Shown: piece by piece, positions 13,406 to 21,930 of the stretch
Numbering within the stretch: the first letter of the stretch is position 1
Layout: each line of letters opens with the position of its first letter
NCBI RefSeq assembly: GCF_001884735.1
Contig: NZ_MJAP01000035.1
Location: forward strand, 1-64,000
Length of the DNA stretch: 64,000 nucleotides
Direction: 5' to 3'
From: Natronohydrobacter thiooxidans
Lineage (GTDB): Bacteria > Pseudomonadota > Alphaproteobacteria > Rhodobacterales > Rhodobacteraceae
Position numbers and translations under genes: made by a program
The notes under the pieces: model-generated
The model's database searches: none
Seen by the model: the letters and a program-made list of their open reading frames with translations, nothing else
What the model was told of the DNA's origin: nothing

Positions 13406-13436
13406 AAACTGGGGCTGGCGTGACCAGCCCCAGTTT
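13406..13436 (-). terminator. Strong hairpin between rplL and rpoB (partial terminator or processing site)
   Basis: A perfect 13-bp inverted repeat, AAACTGGGGCTGG (13406-13418) and CCAGCCCCAGTTT (13424-13436), with loop CGTGA, lies 39 bp after the rplL stop. On the minus strand it is followed by ATCGCTG with only the three stem Ts, so termination should be weak. In E. coli an attenuator and an RNase III site in this same gap lower rpoBC expression relative to rplJL. A similar role here is inferred from position. Confidence 0.7.
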
Positions 13437-13475
13437 GCGATTCTGTCAGATCGAGATGCCGCGCATCCCGCCCGA

Positions 13476-13853
13476 TTACTTGAGCTCGACCTTCGCGCCA
13501 GCTTCTTCGAGCTTTTTCTTGATCTCTTCTGCTTCCTCTTTCGGAGCAGCTTCCTTGACGGCCTTGCCACCAGCTTCGACCAGATCCTTGGCTTCTTTCA
13601 GGCCAAGACCGGTGATGCCACGGACTTCCTTGATGACCGCAATCTTGTTTGCGCCGGCATCCACGAGGATGACGTCAAACTCGGTCTTTTCTTCTGCAGC
13701 GGGGCCAGCATCAGCCGCCGGGCCAGCCACCATCACAGCGCCGCCAGCTGCGGGCTCGATGCCGTATTCGTCTTTCAGGATGGTTTTCAGTTCCTGAGCT
13801 TCGAGCAGCGTGAGGTTCACGATTTGCTCTGCAAGTGCTTTGAGATCAGCCAT
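13476..13853 (-). CDS. rplL: 50S ribosomal protein L7/L12
   Basis: A 125-residue L7/L12, the stalk protein that recruits and activates translational GTPases. The N-terminal dimerisation domain (MADLKALAEQIVNLTLLEAQEL) is joined by an Ala/Gly/Pro-rich hinge near residues 35-50 to the globular C-terminal domain with VRGITGLGLKEAKDLVE. It is the second gene after rplJ, with a 73-bp gap. Codon use is strongly biased, as expected for a highly expressed gene. Confidence 0.98.
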   Translation of the reverse strand: MADLKALAEQIVNLTLLEAQELKTILKDEYGIEPAAGGAVMVAGPAADAGPAAEEKTEFDVILVDAGANKIAVIKEVRGITGLGLKEAKDLVEAGGKAVKEAAPKEEAEEIKKKLEEAGAKVELK

Positions 13854-13926
13854 TGTTTCGTTCCATGTCTTTCAGGGTTTGAGTGTCCAACGCGAGCGCA
13901 ACAGCGCCACGCGGGCCTAAGGTTGC

Positions 13927-14442
13927 TTATGCCGCTTCCCGCTCTTCGAGCGTTGTGAGGATCGAGGCAATATTCGAAGCAGGTGCGCCAATCGCGCCAG
14001 CGATGTTCGAGGCGGGTGCGCCAATGCACGACACGACCTGAGCAATGAGCTCTTCGCGCGACGGCATCTTTGCGACCGACGAAACACCGGCGGCATCGAG
14101 CGCCGTTTCACCCATCGCGCCACCAATGATCACCAGCTTCTGGTTTTCCTTGGCATAGGCATCGACCACTTTCGCCGCAGCGACTGGGTCTTCCGAATAG
14201 GCAAGAACGGTCATCCCGGTCAGAAGGCCCGAAATGCTTTCGCAGGGCTTTCCTTCAAGGGCGATCTTGGCGAGCCTGTTCTTGGCGACGCGTACAGCCC
14301 CACCCGCATCACGCATGCGTGCGCGCAGGACTTGCATCTCCGCAACCGTGAGGCCCGTGTATTGTGCAACCACAACCACGCCAGAGCTTTCGAAGATCTG
14401 GCCGAGCTCGTCGACCACTTTCTCTTTTTGGGCTCTATCCAC
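13927..14442 (-). CDS. rplJ: 50S ribosomal protein L10
   Basis: A 171-residue L10, which anchors the L7/L12 dimers to 23S rRNA. It starts at a GTG (14440-14442) with GGAGAG five bases upstream. The N-terminal domain begins MDRAQKEKVVDELGQIF and the C-terminal helix that binds L12 carries two near-identical copies of IGAPASNIA. L10, or L10 with L12, normally represses its own translation by binding the leader, and the structured leader described separately fits this. rplK and rplA are not directly upstream. Confidence 0.97.
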   Translation of the reverse strand: MDRAQKEKVVDELGQIFESSGVVVVAQYTGLTVAEMQVLRARMRDAGGAVRVAKNRLAKIALEGKPCESISGLLTGMTVLAYSEDPVAAAKVVDAYAKENQKLVIIGGAMGETALDAAGVSSVAKMPSREELIAQVVSCIGAPASNIAGAIGAPASNIASILTTLEEREAA

Positions 14443-14608
14443 AGGGTCTCTCCAGTTTATGGAGGGTTTCCCCTCCGGCTCGTTGCGTCAGGCAATCTGC
14501 CTGACATGAGGTCCGAACGGGCCTTCCCAATATCGCCCGAGGAAATCTCCCCAGACCTGTATTGTTCCACTCCCGTCTCAGGCAGGAATTATGATGGTCA
14601 GACCATCA
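14443..14608 (-). promoter_or_regulatory. rplJL leader with alternative hairpins over the ribosome-binding site
   Basis: On the minus strand the leader ends in GGAGGG-GAAA-CCCTCC (14476-14461, GNRA tetraloop). The 3' strand of that stem can instead pair as CTCCA-TAAAC-TGGAG (14464-14450), which buries the GGAG ribosome-binding site of rplJ. The two hairpins share bases and exclude each other. An 8-bp hairpin GTCAGGCA/TGCCTGAC (14487-14505) lies just upstream, and a 17-bp palindrome TGATGGTCAGACCATCA at 14592-14608 further up. This fits an L10-type autoregulatory leader; detailed match to the known L10 leader fold was not tested. Confidence 0.6.
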
Positions 14609-14799
14609 CCCACCGTCTCGGACGAATCATCAAGGCAAATGCGCAAGCGCCCATTGCCCTGACGAAGTGGCTCCCTAGACGATGTGGGCGGCAATGCCAA
14701 GGGCGAAAATGCCGCTTATGCGCAACAGCACCGTGATCGGGGGGCAAGCACCTTTGCGCATCGGCATCCGCTGGCACCGCTTTTCGGTGATACGTCGTA
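14609..14799. other. Intergenic DNA with no recognised gene
   Basis: This stretch lies between the rplJ leader and a small membrane-protein gene on the same strand. I see no supported ORF, tRNA or terminator with a T-run. It probably holds the promoter of rplJL. In many Proteobacteria rplK and rplA would be near here, but they are absent. Confidence 0.5.
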
Positions 14800-15120
14800 T
14801 TACTGCGTGCCCTGAAGCTGGGCGCGGTAGTATTCGGCTTCGGCGCGGGCCTCGCGCAATCCATCCATCGCGGCAGCAAGTTCGGCTTCGGACTGCGCCA
14901 GCCGAGTGGTCAGATCACGTTCGCGATTTTCCACATAGTCGATCGCCTGATCGCGGATCAGTTCCGCCTCGTGCAGCGCCTGCGCCATGCGGTCCAGCTC
15001 GCCCAGATCCTGCTGGCGAACCCGCGTGAAACGATGCACCAGCCAGTTCGCGGCCCATCCCAGACCGAAGGTCACGAACAGAATGATTGCCGTCACGGTC
15101 ACAAATTCAATGCGGTCCAT
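14800..15120 (-). CDS. Hypothetical membrane-anchored coiled-coil protein
   Basis: 106 residues, not recognised as a named family. The N-terminus holds one transmembrane segment (VTVTAIILFVTFGLGWAANW, about residues 7-26). The rest is a charged, Ala/Glu/Arg-rich helix with heptad-like spacing from about residue 38 to 100, ending YYRAQLQGTQ. The likely layout is a single-pass inner-membrane protein with a cytoplasmic coiled coil. It lies 45 bp downstream of the OmpA-family gene on the same strand, so they may be co-transcribed and act in the envelope (inference). Confidence 0.75.
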   Translation of the reverse strand: MDRIEFVTVTAIILFVTFGLGWAANWLVHRFTRVRQQDLGELDRMAQALHEAELIRDQAIDYVENRERDLTTRLAQSEAELAAAMDGLREARAEAEYYRAQLQGTQ

Positions 15121-15165
15121 CTATCCCCCATTCGACTGGCGCCTTGTGACAGCGCTGTTCGTTTT

Positions 15166-17199
15166 TCATTGTTGCGGTCGCTCGACCGGGCGCGTTGTGT
15201 CTCCGGCGCCTTCCGTCACCACGATCTCCAGATCGGATTCGTCCATTGGCTCTGCCTCGGCGGCCTGCGCGGCAGCATCCGCTGGCGCATCGCCCTCGCG
15301 CTCTGCCGCTGCCGCCTCGGCCGAAGCGCCGGTCAGTTTGAACTCGATGCGCCGGTTGGCTTCACGACCGGAAGCTGTGGAATTATCGGCAATCGGAAAT
15401 TCCGGGCCGTAACCCTTGGTCGTGAAATCCGACACCAGCGCACCGCGTGCCAGAAGCGCCGCCTTCACGGCATCCGCGCGCTGCTGGCTCAGGCGCATAT
15501 TGGTCTCAAGCCGACCCTGGCTGTCGGTATGCCCGCCGATTTCCATCTCAAGGCGGCCACAATCGCGCAGGATCTCGGCGATCTTGTCCAGCACCCGCGC
15601 GGCATCCGAGACAATCGAGGCCGAGCCGGGATCGAATGTGATCTGCTGGTCGGTCAGGGTTTCGTCGATCCAGACTTCGCAGCGCGCAGGCGTCGGCTGC
15701 ATCGCAATTGGATCGAAACGCTCGTCATAGCGGATATTGAGCGAGAACACCGCCCCCTGCCCCAGCTTGTCGGCCAGCACGCGCGAAAGCTCATCCGAAA
15801 CCGCGGTATTGCCGGAAACCCCGGTCACGTCGAAACGATCCGGCCGCACGCGCACCATGCCGAATTCCAGTTGCGACAGCGCATCCACGGCAAGAAGCGC
15901 GCGCACGGGCCAGCCTTCGGGCAGGTCCGGGTCCACCCGCGCGGACATCTGCACGGATTGAAGGCCGTATTCAGCGCGGGCCAGAGATTGCACGGCATCG
16001 CGTAGTCTTTCGTCGGTCAACCGGCCACGAAGTATGACTGCCCCTTCCTGCGACCGGCTGGCGACGAATTCCAGCGCATCTTCGCTGCGGGCCAGATCAT
16101 CGTCAGTCGGGGGCAACCGGGTCGCATTCAGGGAAAACGCTTCCGGAAGACGGTTTTCCAGCTCGCCCGCGACCTGATCGAAACTCTCGGCAGATACGGA
16201 ATTGGGCACAACCAGAGACACATCGGTATCCGCAAGCGTCACGCTGCCCGCGCCCAGCCGTGACACGGCGCGGATCGCCTCGACGGCCCCCGCCTGCCAG
16301 CGCGGTGTTGGCGTGCCAAGACCGATCACGCAGGAGAGCACCCCGGTCGCCCCGGCCCCGCGCGCGGCGTTGAGGATCGCGTTGCGCGCCTCGGTCGTAT
16401 CTGCGGAACAGGCATCAAACCGGGCGCCCTCTTCATCGATGACGAAACGCAGCGTGAAGGGCGTGATGACCGGGCGAGGTGCGGAGATATTGACACTGGC
16501 AATCAATCCGCGCGGGCGTTCGCGGGTCAGCTTGTCGCGCATCTCGTTGCGCTGTCTTTCGCTTTCCGCCAGACCGACAACCGCGACCTGATCAGCCCCG
16601 ATGGAAACCTTGCTGCTCGGGATCATGGCCAGCGCGTTCAGCCCATAGGAAACGGCCTGCTCCCAGCCAAAAGGCACGGGATGGCTAGCGGTTTCCAGCA
16701 TGTTCACCACAGAGATTTCAGGATCAATTGCTTCTATCCGACTTACAACCGAGGACAGGTCATAGGCAGCCGGAATCAGTCCGATCAACTGCACTTCCAG
16801 CCCGTTGCGTAGAATCTCGATGGAGAAACGGGGCGCGGAAATCTCCATCGACGGCGCGACCGTGATCTCGTCGATCACACGTTCCGCCGGGATGACGGAG
16901 GACACGGCACTCAGCGCGCGGAACCGCGTCGCCTCGTTCGCCGCCTCGCCGCGCAAGGTCAGCAGCAAGCCATCGCTGGACACCTCGGCCCAGTCCAGCC
17001 CCTGTTCCGCCAGGACCGCAGAGGTATCGCGCTCCAGCACATGTTCGATCCAGCGCACAGCCGCAGACGCCGCGAATACCGCCAAAAGCGCGGCCAACGC
17101 AAAGGCAAGCGCCATGAGCATTGTCGCCTTATGCGCAGAGCCAAGGCGACTTGCATCAGAGCGCAATCGCTGCGCCAGAATAGCTAATTTTTCCTTCAT
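15166..17199 (-). CDS. OmpA-family protein with N-terminal membrane anchor
   Basis: 677 residues from the ATG at 17199 (MKEKLAILAQRL). A transmembrane segment lies near residues 28-47 (MLMALAFALAALLAVFAAS). A long middle region contains repeated BON-like segments of alternating strands and helices. The C-terminal ~110 residues form an OmpA/MotB peptidoglycan-binding domain with FDPGSASIVSD, IGGHTDSQGRLETNMRLSQQRAD-type residues and an NRRIEF end. The last ~50 residues are acidic and low-complexity. The protein probably tethers the cell membrane to peptidoglycan; its specific role is unknown. It lies 36 bp downstream of ubiA on the same strand. Confidence 0.85.
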   Translation of the reverse strand: MKEKLAILAQRLRSDASRLGSAHKATMLMALAFALAALLAVFAASAAVRWIEHVLERDTSAVLAEQGLDWAEVSSDGLLLTLRGEAANEATRFRALSAVSSVIPAERVIDEITVAPSMEISAPRFSIEILRNGLEVQLIGLIPAAYDLSSVVSRIEAIDPEISVVNMLETASHPVPFGWEQAVSYGLNALAMIPSSKVSIGADQVAVVGLAESERQRNEMRDKLTRERPRGLIASVNISAPRPVITPFTLRFVIDEEGARFDACSADTTEARNAILNAARGAGATGVLSCVIGLGTPTPRWQAGAVEAIRAVSRLGAGSVTLADTDVSLVVPNSVSAESFDQVAGELENRLPEAFSLNATRLPPTDDDLARSEDALEFVASRSQEGAVILRGRLTDERLRDAVQSLARAEYGLQSVQMSARVDPDLPEGWPVRALLAVDALSQLEFGMVRVRPDRFDVTGVSGNTAVSDELSRVLADKLGQGAVFSLNIRYDERFDPIAMQPTPARCEVWIDETLTDQQITFDPGSASIVSDAARVLDKIAEILRDCGRLEMEIGGHTDSQGRLETNMRLSQQRADAVKAALLARGALVSDFTTKGYGPEFPIADNSTASGREANRRIEFKLTGASAEAAAAEREGDAPADAAAQAAEAEPMDESDLEIVVTEGAGDTTRPVERPQQ

Positions 17200-17235
17200 G
17201 CGGCGTCCCCTAGCGCCTGAGCGCGACAGGTGCAA

Positions 17236-18216
17236 TCAGACGAAAACCGTGATGGCAAGAAACAGCGCAGCCAACAAGCCCGCATCCCTGTTAGAGCGGA
17301 ACAAGCGCAAGCACATCTGCGTGTCATTGATGTCAAGCCTGCCCAACTGCCAGTTCATATGCCAGCCAAGCGCCCATGCGCCTGCCAGACCCAGCGACAT
17401 TTTTAGCGGGTCCGCAAGCGGTGCCAGCGCATAGATCACTGCCAGAGACATCAGGACCACCGTCGCCACCAGAAAGGCGCGCAGCCAGGTTTCGGTCTTG
17501 TCGCCGAACAGGCGCGCGGTGGATTTCACGCCGATAAGCTCATCATCCTCGCGATCCTGATGGGCATAGATCGTGTCATAGAACAGCGTCCAGCAGATGC
17601 CCGCAAGATACAGGAAGAAGGCCGGCAATCCGATGGAGCCGGTCTGCGCAGTCCAGGCCAGAAGCGCACCCCAGTTGAACGCCAGCCCCAGAAAGACCTG
17701 AGGCCACCAGGTGAAGCGCTTGGCGAAGGGATAGATCGCGACCAGTCCCAGCGACATCAGCCCAAGCCCGATGGCCGTCCAGTTGAAGGTAAAGAGGATC
17801 AGTGCCGCGATCGCGGCCTGCGCGCCCATCCAGATTGCCGCTTCGCGCACCGTCACCTGACCGGAGGGGATGGGCCGCGACCGGGTGCGCGCCACCTTGT
17901 CGTCAATGTCGCGATCAGTAATGTCGTTCCATGTACATCCCGCCCCGCGCATCAGAAATGCGCCGATTGCGCAGCCGATGAAAATCCAGAAGGTCAGCCA
18001 GCCAGCCGCCTCCGGCCTGGCGGCCGCGCCCAGAAACAGACCCCACCAGCAAGGCAGCAGCAGGAGCCATGTCCCGATCGGGCGATCTGCGCGCGACAGC
18101 CGCAGATAGGGTTTCAGGTCATCCGGGGCGTACTCGTCCACCCAGTTGGACGCAGGCGCATCGCTCACGCCACCCTTTTGCGCTGCACCCTCTGGCCTTT
18201 GCTCGGTCTCGGTCAT
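17236..18216 (-). CDS. ubiA: 4-hydroxybenzoate polyprenyltransferase
   Basis: 326 residues from the ATG at 18216. An integral-membrane prenyltransferase that adds the polyprenyl tail to 4-hydroxybenzoate in ubiquinone synthesis. The two aspartate-rich motifs are NDITDRDIDD in the first half and YDTIYAHQDREDD in the second, separated by several hydrophobic segments. A start further upstream would overlap the divergent rsmE gene. The start codons of ubiA and rsmE are only 12 bp apart, so the promoters must overlap the opposing coding regions or be very compact. Confidence 0.94.
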   Translation of the reverse strand: MTETEQRPEGAAQKGGVSDAPASNWVDEYAPDDLKPYLRLSRADRPIGTWLLLLPCWWGLFLGAAARPEAAGWLTFWIFIGCAIGAFLMRGAGCTWNDITDRDIDDKVARTRSRPIPSGQVTVREAAIWMGAQAAIAALILFTFNWTAIGLGLMSLGLVAIYPFAKRFTWWPQVFLGLAFNWGALLAWTAQTGSIGLPAFFLYLAGICWTLFYDTIYAHQDREDDELIGVKSTARLFGDKTETWLRAFLVATVVLMSLAVIYALAPLADPLKMSLGLAGAWALGWHMNWQLGRLDINDTQMCLRLFRSNRDAGLLAALFLAITVFV

Positions 18217-18228
18217 ACTCTCGGTCCC

Positions 18229-18963
18229 ATGGACAGTGACAGCCTTCGCGCGAAAATTCGCCTCTATGTAGATCAGCCTTTGGGTCAGGGGCAACCCGTT
18301 GCCCTGTCACAGCCACAGGCGCATTATCTGGCCAATGTCCTGCGCAAGGGGCCGGGCACGCCGCTTGCGCTGTTCAACAGCCGCGATGGTGAATGGCGGG
18401 CCGAGCTTGCAGAGATCGGCAAACGCGGCGCGGTAGCGCTATGTCAGGCATTGGCCGCGCCCCAGCATATGCCCCCCGATCTATGGCTGATCTTCGCGCC
18501 GATCAAGAAGGCGCGCACGGATTTCATTGTCGAGAAAGCCACCGAGCTGGGGGCCGCACGCATCTTGCCGGTCCAGACCGAGTTCACCAATTCCGAACGC
18601 ATCCGGCAGGACCGGCTGCAGGCCCATGCCATCGAGGCCGCAGAGCAATGCGGCGGAACCTTTGTCCCGGAGGTCGCCGGGTTGCAGCCGCTTGCGCGCC
18701 TGCTGGAGCATTGGCCGGAAGGGCGCGCGCTGATCTTTGCCGACGAATCGCTTGTCGATCAGTCCCGTGCGGCAGTTCTGCCCAGCGCCCCCGCCGCCAT
18801 CCTGATCGGCCCCGAAGGCGGCTTTTCCGAGGCCGAGCGCAAGCGGTTGCGCGCGATGGCACATATCCACCCTCTGGCGCTCGGGCCGCGCATCCTGCGG
18901 GCGGATACAGCCGCTGTTGCGGCCCTGACGCTCTGGCAATCGCAACGAGGCGACTGGGGATGA
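18229..18963 (+). CDS. rsmE: 16S rRNA (uracil-1498-N3)-methyltransferase
   Basis: 244 residues from the ATG at 18229. RsmE is a SPOUT-class methyltransferase that methylates N3 of U1498 in 16S rRNA. It shows an N-terminal PUA-like part (HYLANVLRKGPG) and the trefoil-knot S-adenosylmethionine site with IGPEGGFSEAE near residue 190 and LGPRILRADTA near residue 220. It overlaps the next gene by four bases (ATGA) and is divergent from ubiA. Confidence 0.94.
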   Translation: MDSDSLRAKIRLYVDQPLGQGQPVALSQPQAHYLANVLRKGPGTPLALFNSRDGEWRAELAEIGKRGAVALCQALAAPQHMPPDLWLIFAPIKKARTDFIVEKATELGAARILPVQTEFTNSERIRQDRLQAHAIEAAEQCGGTFVPEVAGLQPLARLLEHWPEGRALIFADESLVDQSRAAVLPSAPAAILIGPEGGFSEAERKRLRAMAHIHPLALGPRILRADTAAVAALTLWQSQRGDWG

Positions 18964-19922
18964 TCGGCCTGATCCGCCGCGCAACCACTGAACGCAAGTC
19001 CGTCGCTGCCTTCCGGCGCGCCGTGCTCGACGGTTTCGGCAGCGACGCCCCGCAGAAGCTGCGGCTCATCAAGGATGGTCCGCTCGCGCGGGTTGCTTCC
19101 GGGAACTGGCGCGGGCGCGAGGTGATCGTGAAACAGTTCCACAGCCGCGATCCCGAAACCGATATGGCCGCGATGGTTGCGGAACATGACCGGCTTCACC
19201 AGCTTTTCCCCCATGGCCCGCTGCGCGCAGGCCTGATGCTGGCCCATGCTGCCCCGCAGGCCATCGCAATTCTGGAGAAAGGCTGCGGAACGCGGCTGGA
19301 TCATGTGCTCGACCATGCAGATGACAGCACGCGCACGAGACTTGTCGAGCAGTCCGGCGCATGGCTCGCGCGCGCCCTCGGGGAAGGTCGGGAGCGCGGC
19401 GCACTGCACTCACGCTTCTGGCGCGACCAACTCGCGAATGAGGTCCGCGAACTCCGCGCGGCCTCTGAGCTCACAGCACTGGTGACCCGCGCATTGGGGC
19501 ATTGGAATGCGCTTGGCATGTCCCTGAACAAGGGTCCGGTGCCGCGTGGCCCGATCCACGCAGATTTCGCGCCACATAACATCCTTGTCGATCAGGCGCG
19601 TGGAGAGATCTGGGCATTCGACATTCAACGCATGACCCCTATGCCGCTGGGGCTGGATTTTGCACGGCTGCTTGTGGCTCTGTCGGTTCAGGCACAGCGG
19701 CAATTCCCGGAAACACCACTGGCATATGGCGTCCTCGCCGCAGATCGCGCGGCCCTTCTATCGGTTCCGGGGCTGGAGCATGACGCGACGGAGCTTCCTT
19801 TTCTGGATTTTTTCATCGGACATCGGCTCGTCAAGGCGCTGATTGACAAGCCTGACCACCCGAACACCCCGATCCTGCAACGCTCGCTGATCAACTGGCT
19901 GGATACACCGCGATGCCTCTGA
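18960..19922 (+). CDS. Phosphotransferase / kinase-like protein (APH fold)
   Basis: 320 residues. It overlaps the rsmE stop codon (ATGA) and the next gene by 10 bp. The motif PRGPIHADFAPHNILVD near residue 202 is the catalytic-loop signature of aminoglycoside/choline-kinase-like phosphotransferases, followed by IWAFDIQRM in the position of the metal-binding aspartate. An N-terminal GREVIVKQF may carry the ATP lysine. The substrate is unknown; nothing suggests antibiotic resistance. Tight coupling suggests an rsmE operon role, but no specific function can be given. Confidence 0.75.
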   Translation: MIGLIRRATTERKSVAAFRRAVLDGFGSDAPQKLRLIKDGPLARVASGNWRGREVIVKQFHSRDPETDMAAMVAEHDRLHQLFPHGPLRAGLMLAHAAPQAIAILEKGCGTRLDHVLDHADDSTRTRLVEQSGAWLARALGEGRERGALHSRFWRDQLANEVRELRAASELTALVTRALGHWNALGMSLNKGPVPRGPIHADFAPHNILVDQARGEIWAFDIQRMTPMPLGLDFARLLVALSVQAQRQFPETPLAYGVLAADRAALLSVPGLEHDATELPFLDFFIGHRLVKALIDKPDHPNTPILQRSLINWLDTPRCL

Positions 19923-20437
19923 TCCGTCCCGAGATTGCCGCGACACTCAGACGCTGGTCCGAAGTCCTCATCGGGCTGGGTGTCGCGGGCTTCGGTCTCT
20001 GGGCGCTGCAGGCGCGCGGTGCGTTCTTTCAGGGGCTGGCCGGACTGGTCATTCTTGCCGGTCTTGCGCTTGCCGTGATCGGCTGGCGCCGGATGCGCTT
20101 TCATCGCGAGGGCACAGCCCCCGGTGTCGTGCAGGTCATTGAGGGGCAGGTCAGCTATTATGGCCCGACGGATGGCGGATTCATCGCGCTGGGTGATCTG
20201 GTCGAGCTGCATCTGGTGGACAGGGGCGCAAGCTGGCTGCTGATCGCACAGGACGGCACAAGGCTGGAAATCCCTGTTGCGGCGGCGGGTTCTGATGCGC
20301 TCTTCGACGCCTTCACCCACCTGCCGGATCTGCGGATGCAGGCGCTTCTGGACGCGCTGGACGCGCCGGATCCGCCGCCAGCCCGCGCTATCTGGTTGCA
20401 CCCCGCGCGGCGCGCAAAACATTTGCACCTGCGCTGA
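19913..20437 (+). CDS. Hypothetical membrane protein
   Basis: 174 residues, unrecognised. Two hydrophobic segments (about residues 18-33 and 38-57, separated by QARGAFFQG) form an N-terminal membrane hairpin. A soluble domain of about 110 residues follows, with strand-rich text such as VVQVIEGQVSYYGPTDGGF and DLVELHLVDRGASWLLI. The start overlaps the end of the kinase-like gene by 10 bp, which argues for translational coupling. The C-terminus is basic. Confidence 0.75.
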   Translation: MPLIRPEIAATLRRWSEVLIGLGVAGFGLWALQARGAFFQGLAGLVILAGLALAVIGWRRMRFHREGTAPGVVQVIEGQVSYYGPTDGGFIALGDLVELHLVDRGASWLLIAQDGTRLEIPVAAAGSDALFDAFTHLPDLRMQALLDALDAPDPPPARAIWLHPARRAKHLHLR

Positions 20438-20440
20438 GCC

Positions 20441-20469
20441 TTGACAGGGCTCGCCGCAGACGACAAATC
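20441..20469 (+). promoter_or_regulatory. Candidate promoter of gshA
   Basis: TTGACA at 20441-20446 is followed by a 17-base spacer and CAAATC at 20464-20469. This is a perfect -35 hexamer with a weak -10, 36 bp ahead of the gshA ATG. It lies just past the preceding stop codon, so gshA can be expressed independently. Confidence 0.45.
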
Positions 20470-20505
20470 TCGCGCAACTGAAGAACGGAAGAGATCGGAA
20501 CGCAG

Positions 20506-21876
20506 ATGTCCATACCCCAATCCGGCGGCGGGCCGATCGAGCATGTATCGCAACTGGCCGAATATCTGGCCGCAGGCTGCAAACCGAAAGATCAGTGGCG
20601 CATCGGCACCGAGCACGAGAAATTCGGCTATTGCCGCGACACGCTCGATCCCCTCCCCTATGACGGTCCGCGCTCGATCAAGGCCATGCTCGAAGGGCTG
20701 CGCGACCGGTTCGGCTGGACCCCCGTTCTGGAAGGCGCGCATATCATCGGGCTGGAAAAGGACGGCGCGAATGTCAGCCTTGAACCCGGCGGGCAGCTGG
20801 AACTGTCGGGCGCACCGCTGGAGACGATCCACCAGACCTGCGACGAAGTAAACCAGCACCTGCGCGAAGTGCGCGAAGTTGCTGATGCGATTGGCGTGGG
20901 CTTTATCGGGCTCGGGGCCGCGCCGATCTGGACGCATGACCAGATGCCGGTGATGCCGAAAGGGCGCTACCGGCTGATGACGGATTACATGGACCGCGTC
21001 GGCACCATGGGCAAGACGATGATGTATCGCACCTGCACGGTGCAGGTGAACCTCGATTTCGCCTCCGAGGCCGATATGGTGCAAAAGCTGCGCGTGGCGC
21101 TGGCGCTGCAGCCGGTCGCCACAGCGCTTTTCGCCAATTCGCCTTTTCTTGAGGGCAAGCCGAATGGTCACAAAAGCTGGCGCGCGCGCGTCTGGCGCGA
21201 TCTCGACCCCGCGCGCACTGGCATGCTGCCTTTCGTCTTCGAAGACGGGTTCGGATTTGAGCAGTGGGTCGATTACGCGCTCGATGTGCCGATGTATTTC
21301 GTCTATCGCGACGGCCAGTATATCGATGCGCTGGGCCAGAGTTTCCGCGATTTTCTGCGCGGGGAACTGCCCGCCCTGCCCGGCGAGATGCCGTCGCTTT
21401 CGGACTGGGCGGACCATCTGACGACCATCTTCCCCGAAGCGCGCGTCAAGAAATTCATTGAGATGCGCGGCGCGGATGGCGGGCCGTGGCGCAGATTATG
21501 TGCGCTGCCTGCCTTCTGGGTCGGGCTGACCTATGACCAGAGCGCGCTTGATGCTGCCTGGGATCTGGCGAAAGGTCTGGATGCGCAAACCCGCGACGGG
21601 CTGCGTGTTGCAGCCTCGGTCGAGGGGCTACGGGGCGAGGCGGGCGGCGTCCGGCTGCAGGATCTGGCCCGAGAGGCGGTCGCGATTGCCGAGGCCGGAC
21701 TGAAAGCGCGTGCCCGCCCCGGTGCGGGCGGTATGTTGCCCGATGAAACACATTTCCTGAATGCTCTGAAAGAGAGCGTCGAGACCGGGCAAACGCCTGC
21801 CGACGAGTTGCTGGCGCGCTATCACGGCGACTGGCAAGGCGATCTGACCCGTATCTATGGCGACTACAGTTACTGA
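20506..21876 (+). CDS. gshA: Glutamate-cysteine ligase
   Basis: 456 residues, the plant/alphaproteobacterial class of glutamate-cysteine ligase (GCS2 family, Pfam PF04107). It joins glutamate and cysteine in the ATP-dependent first step of glutathione synthesis. Visible family segments are WRIGTEHEKFGY near residue 32, LEPGGQLELSGAP near residue 91, and a central HDQMPVMPKGRY and MMYRTCTVQVNLDF block. Length is typical. It is preceded by a candidate TTGACA promoter and followed by the lipid A acyltransferase gene after a gap containing an 8-bp hairpin. Confidence 0.94.
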   Translation: MSIPQSGGGPIEHVSQLAEYLAAGCKPKDQWRIGTEHEKFGYCRDTLDPLPYDGPRSIKAMLEGLRDRFGWTPVLEGAHIIGLEKDGANVSLEPGGQLELSGAPLETIHQTCDEVNQHLREVREVADAIGVGFIGLGAAPIWTHDQMPVMPKGRYRLMTDYMDRVGTMGKTMMYRTCTVQVNLDFASEADMVQKLRVALALQPVATALFANSPFLEGKPNGHKSWRARVWRDLDPARTGMLPFVFEDGFGFEQWVDYALDVPMYFVYRDGQYIDALGQSFRDFLRGELPALPGEMPSLSDWADHLTTIFPEARVKKFIEMRGADGGPWRRLCALPAFWVGLTYDQSALDAAWDLAKGLDAQTRDGLRVAASVEGLRGEAGGVRLQDLAREAVAIAEAGLKARARPGAGGMLPDETHFLNALKESVETGQTPADELLARYHGDWQGDLTRIYGDYSY

Positions 21877-21930
21877 TCCGGCCTGCTGGCATGGCTTGAC
21901 GCCCAACGGGATGCAGGGCAATCACCCTGC

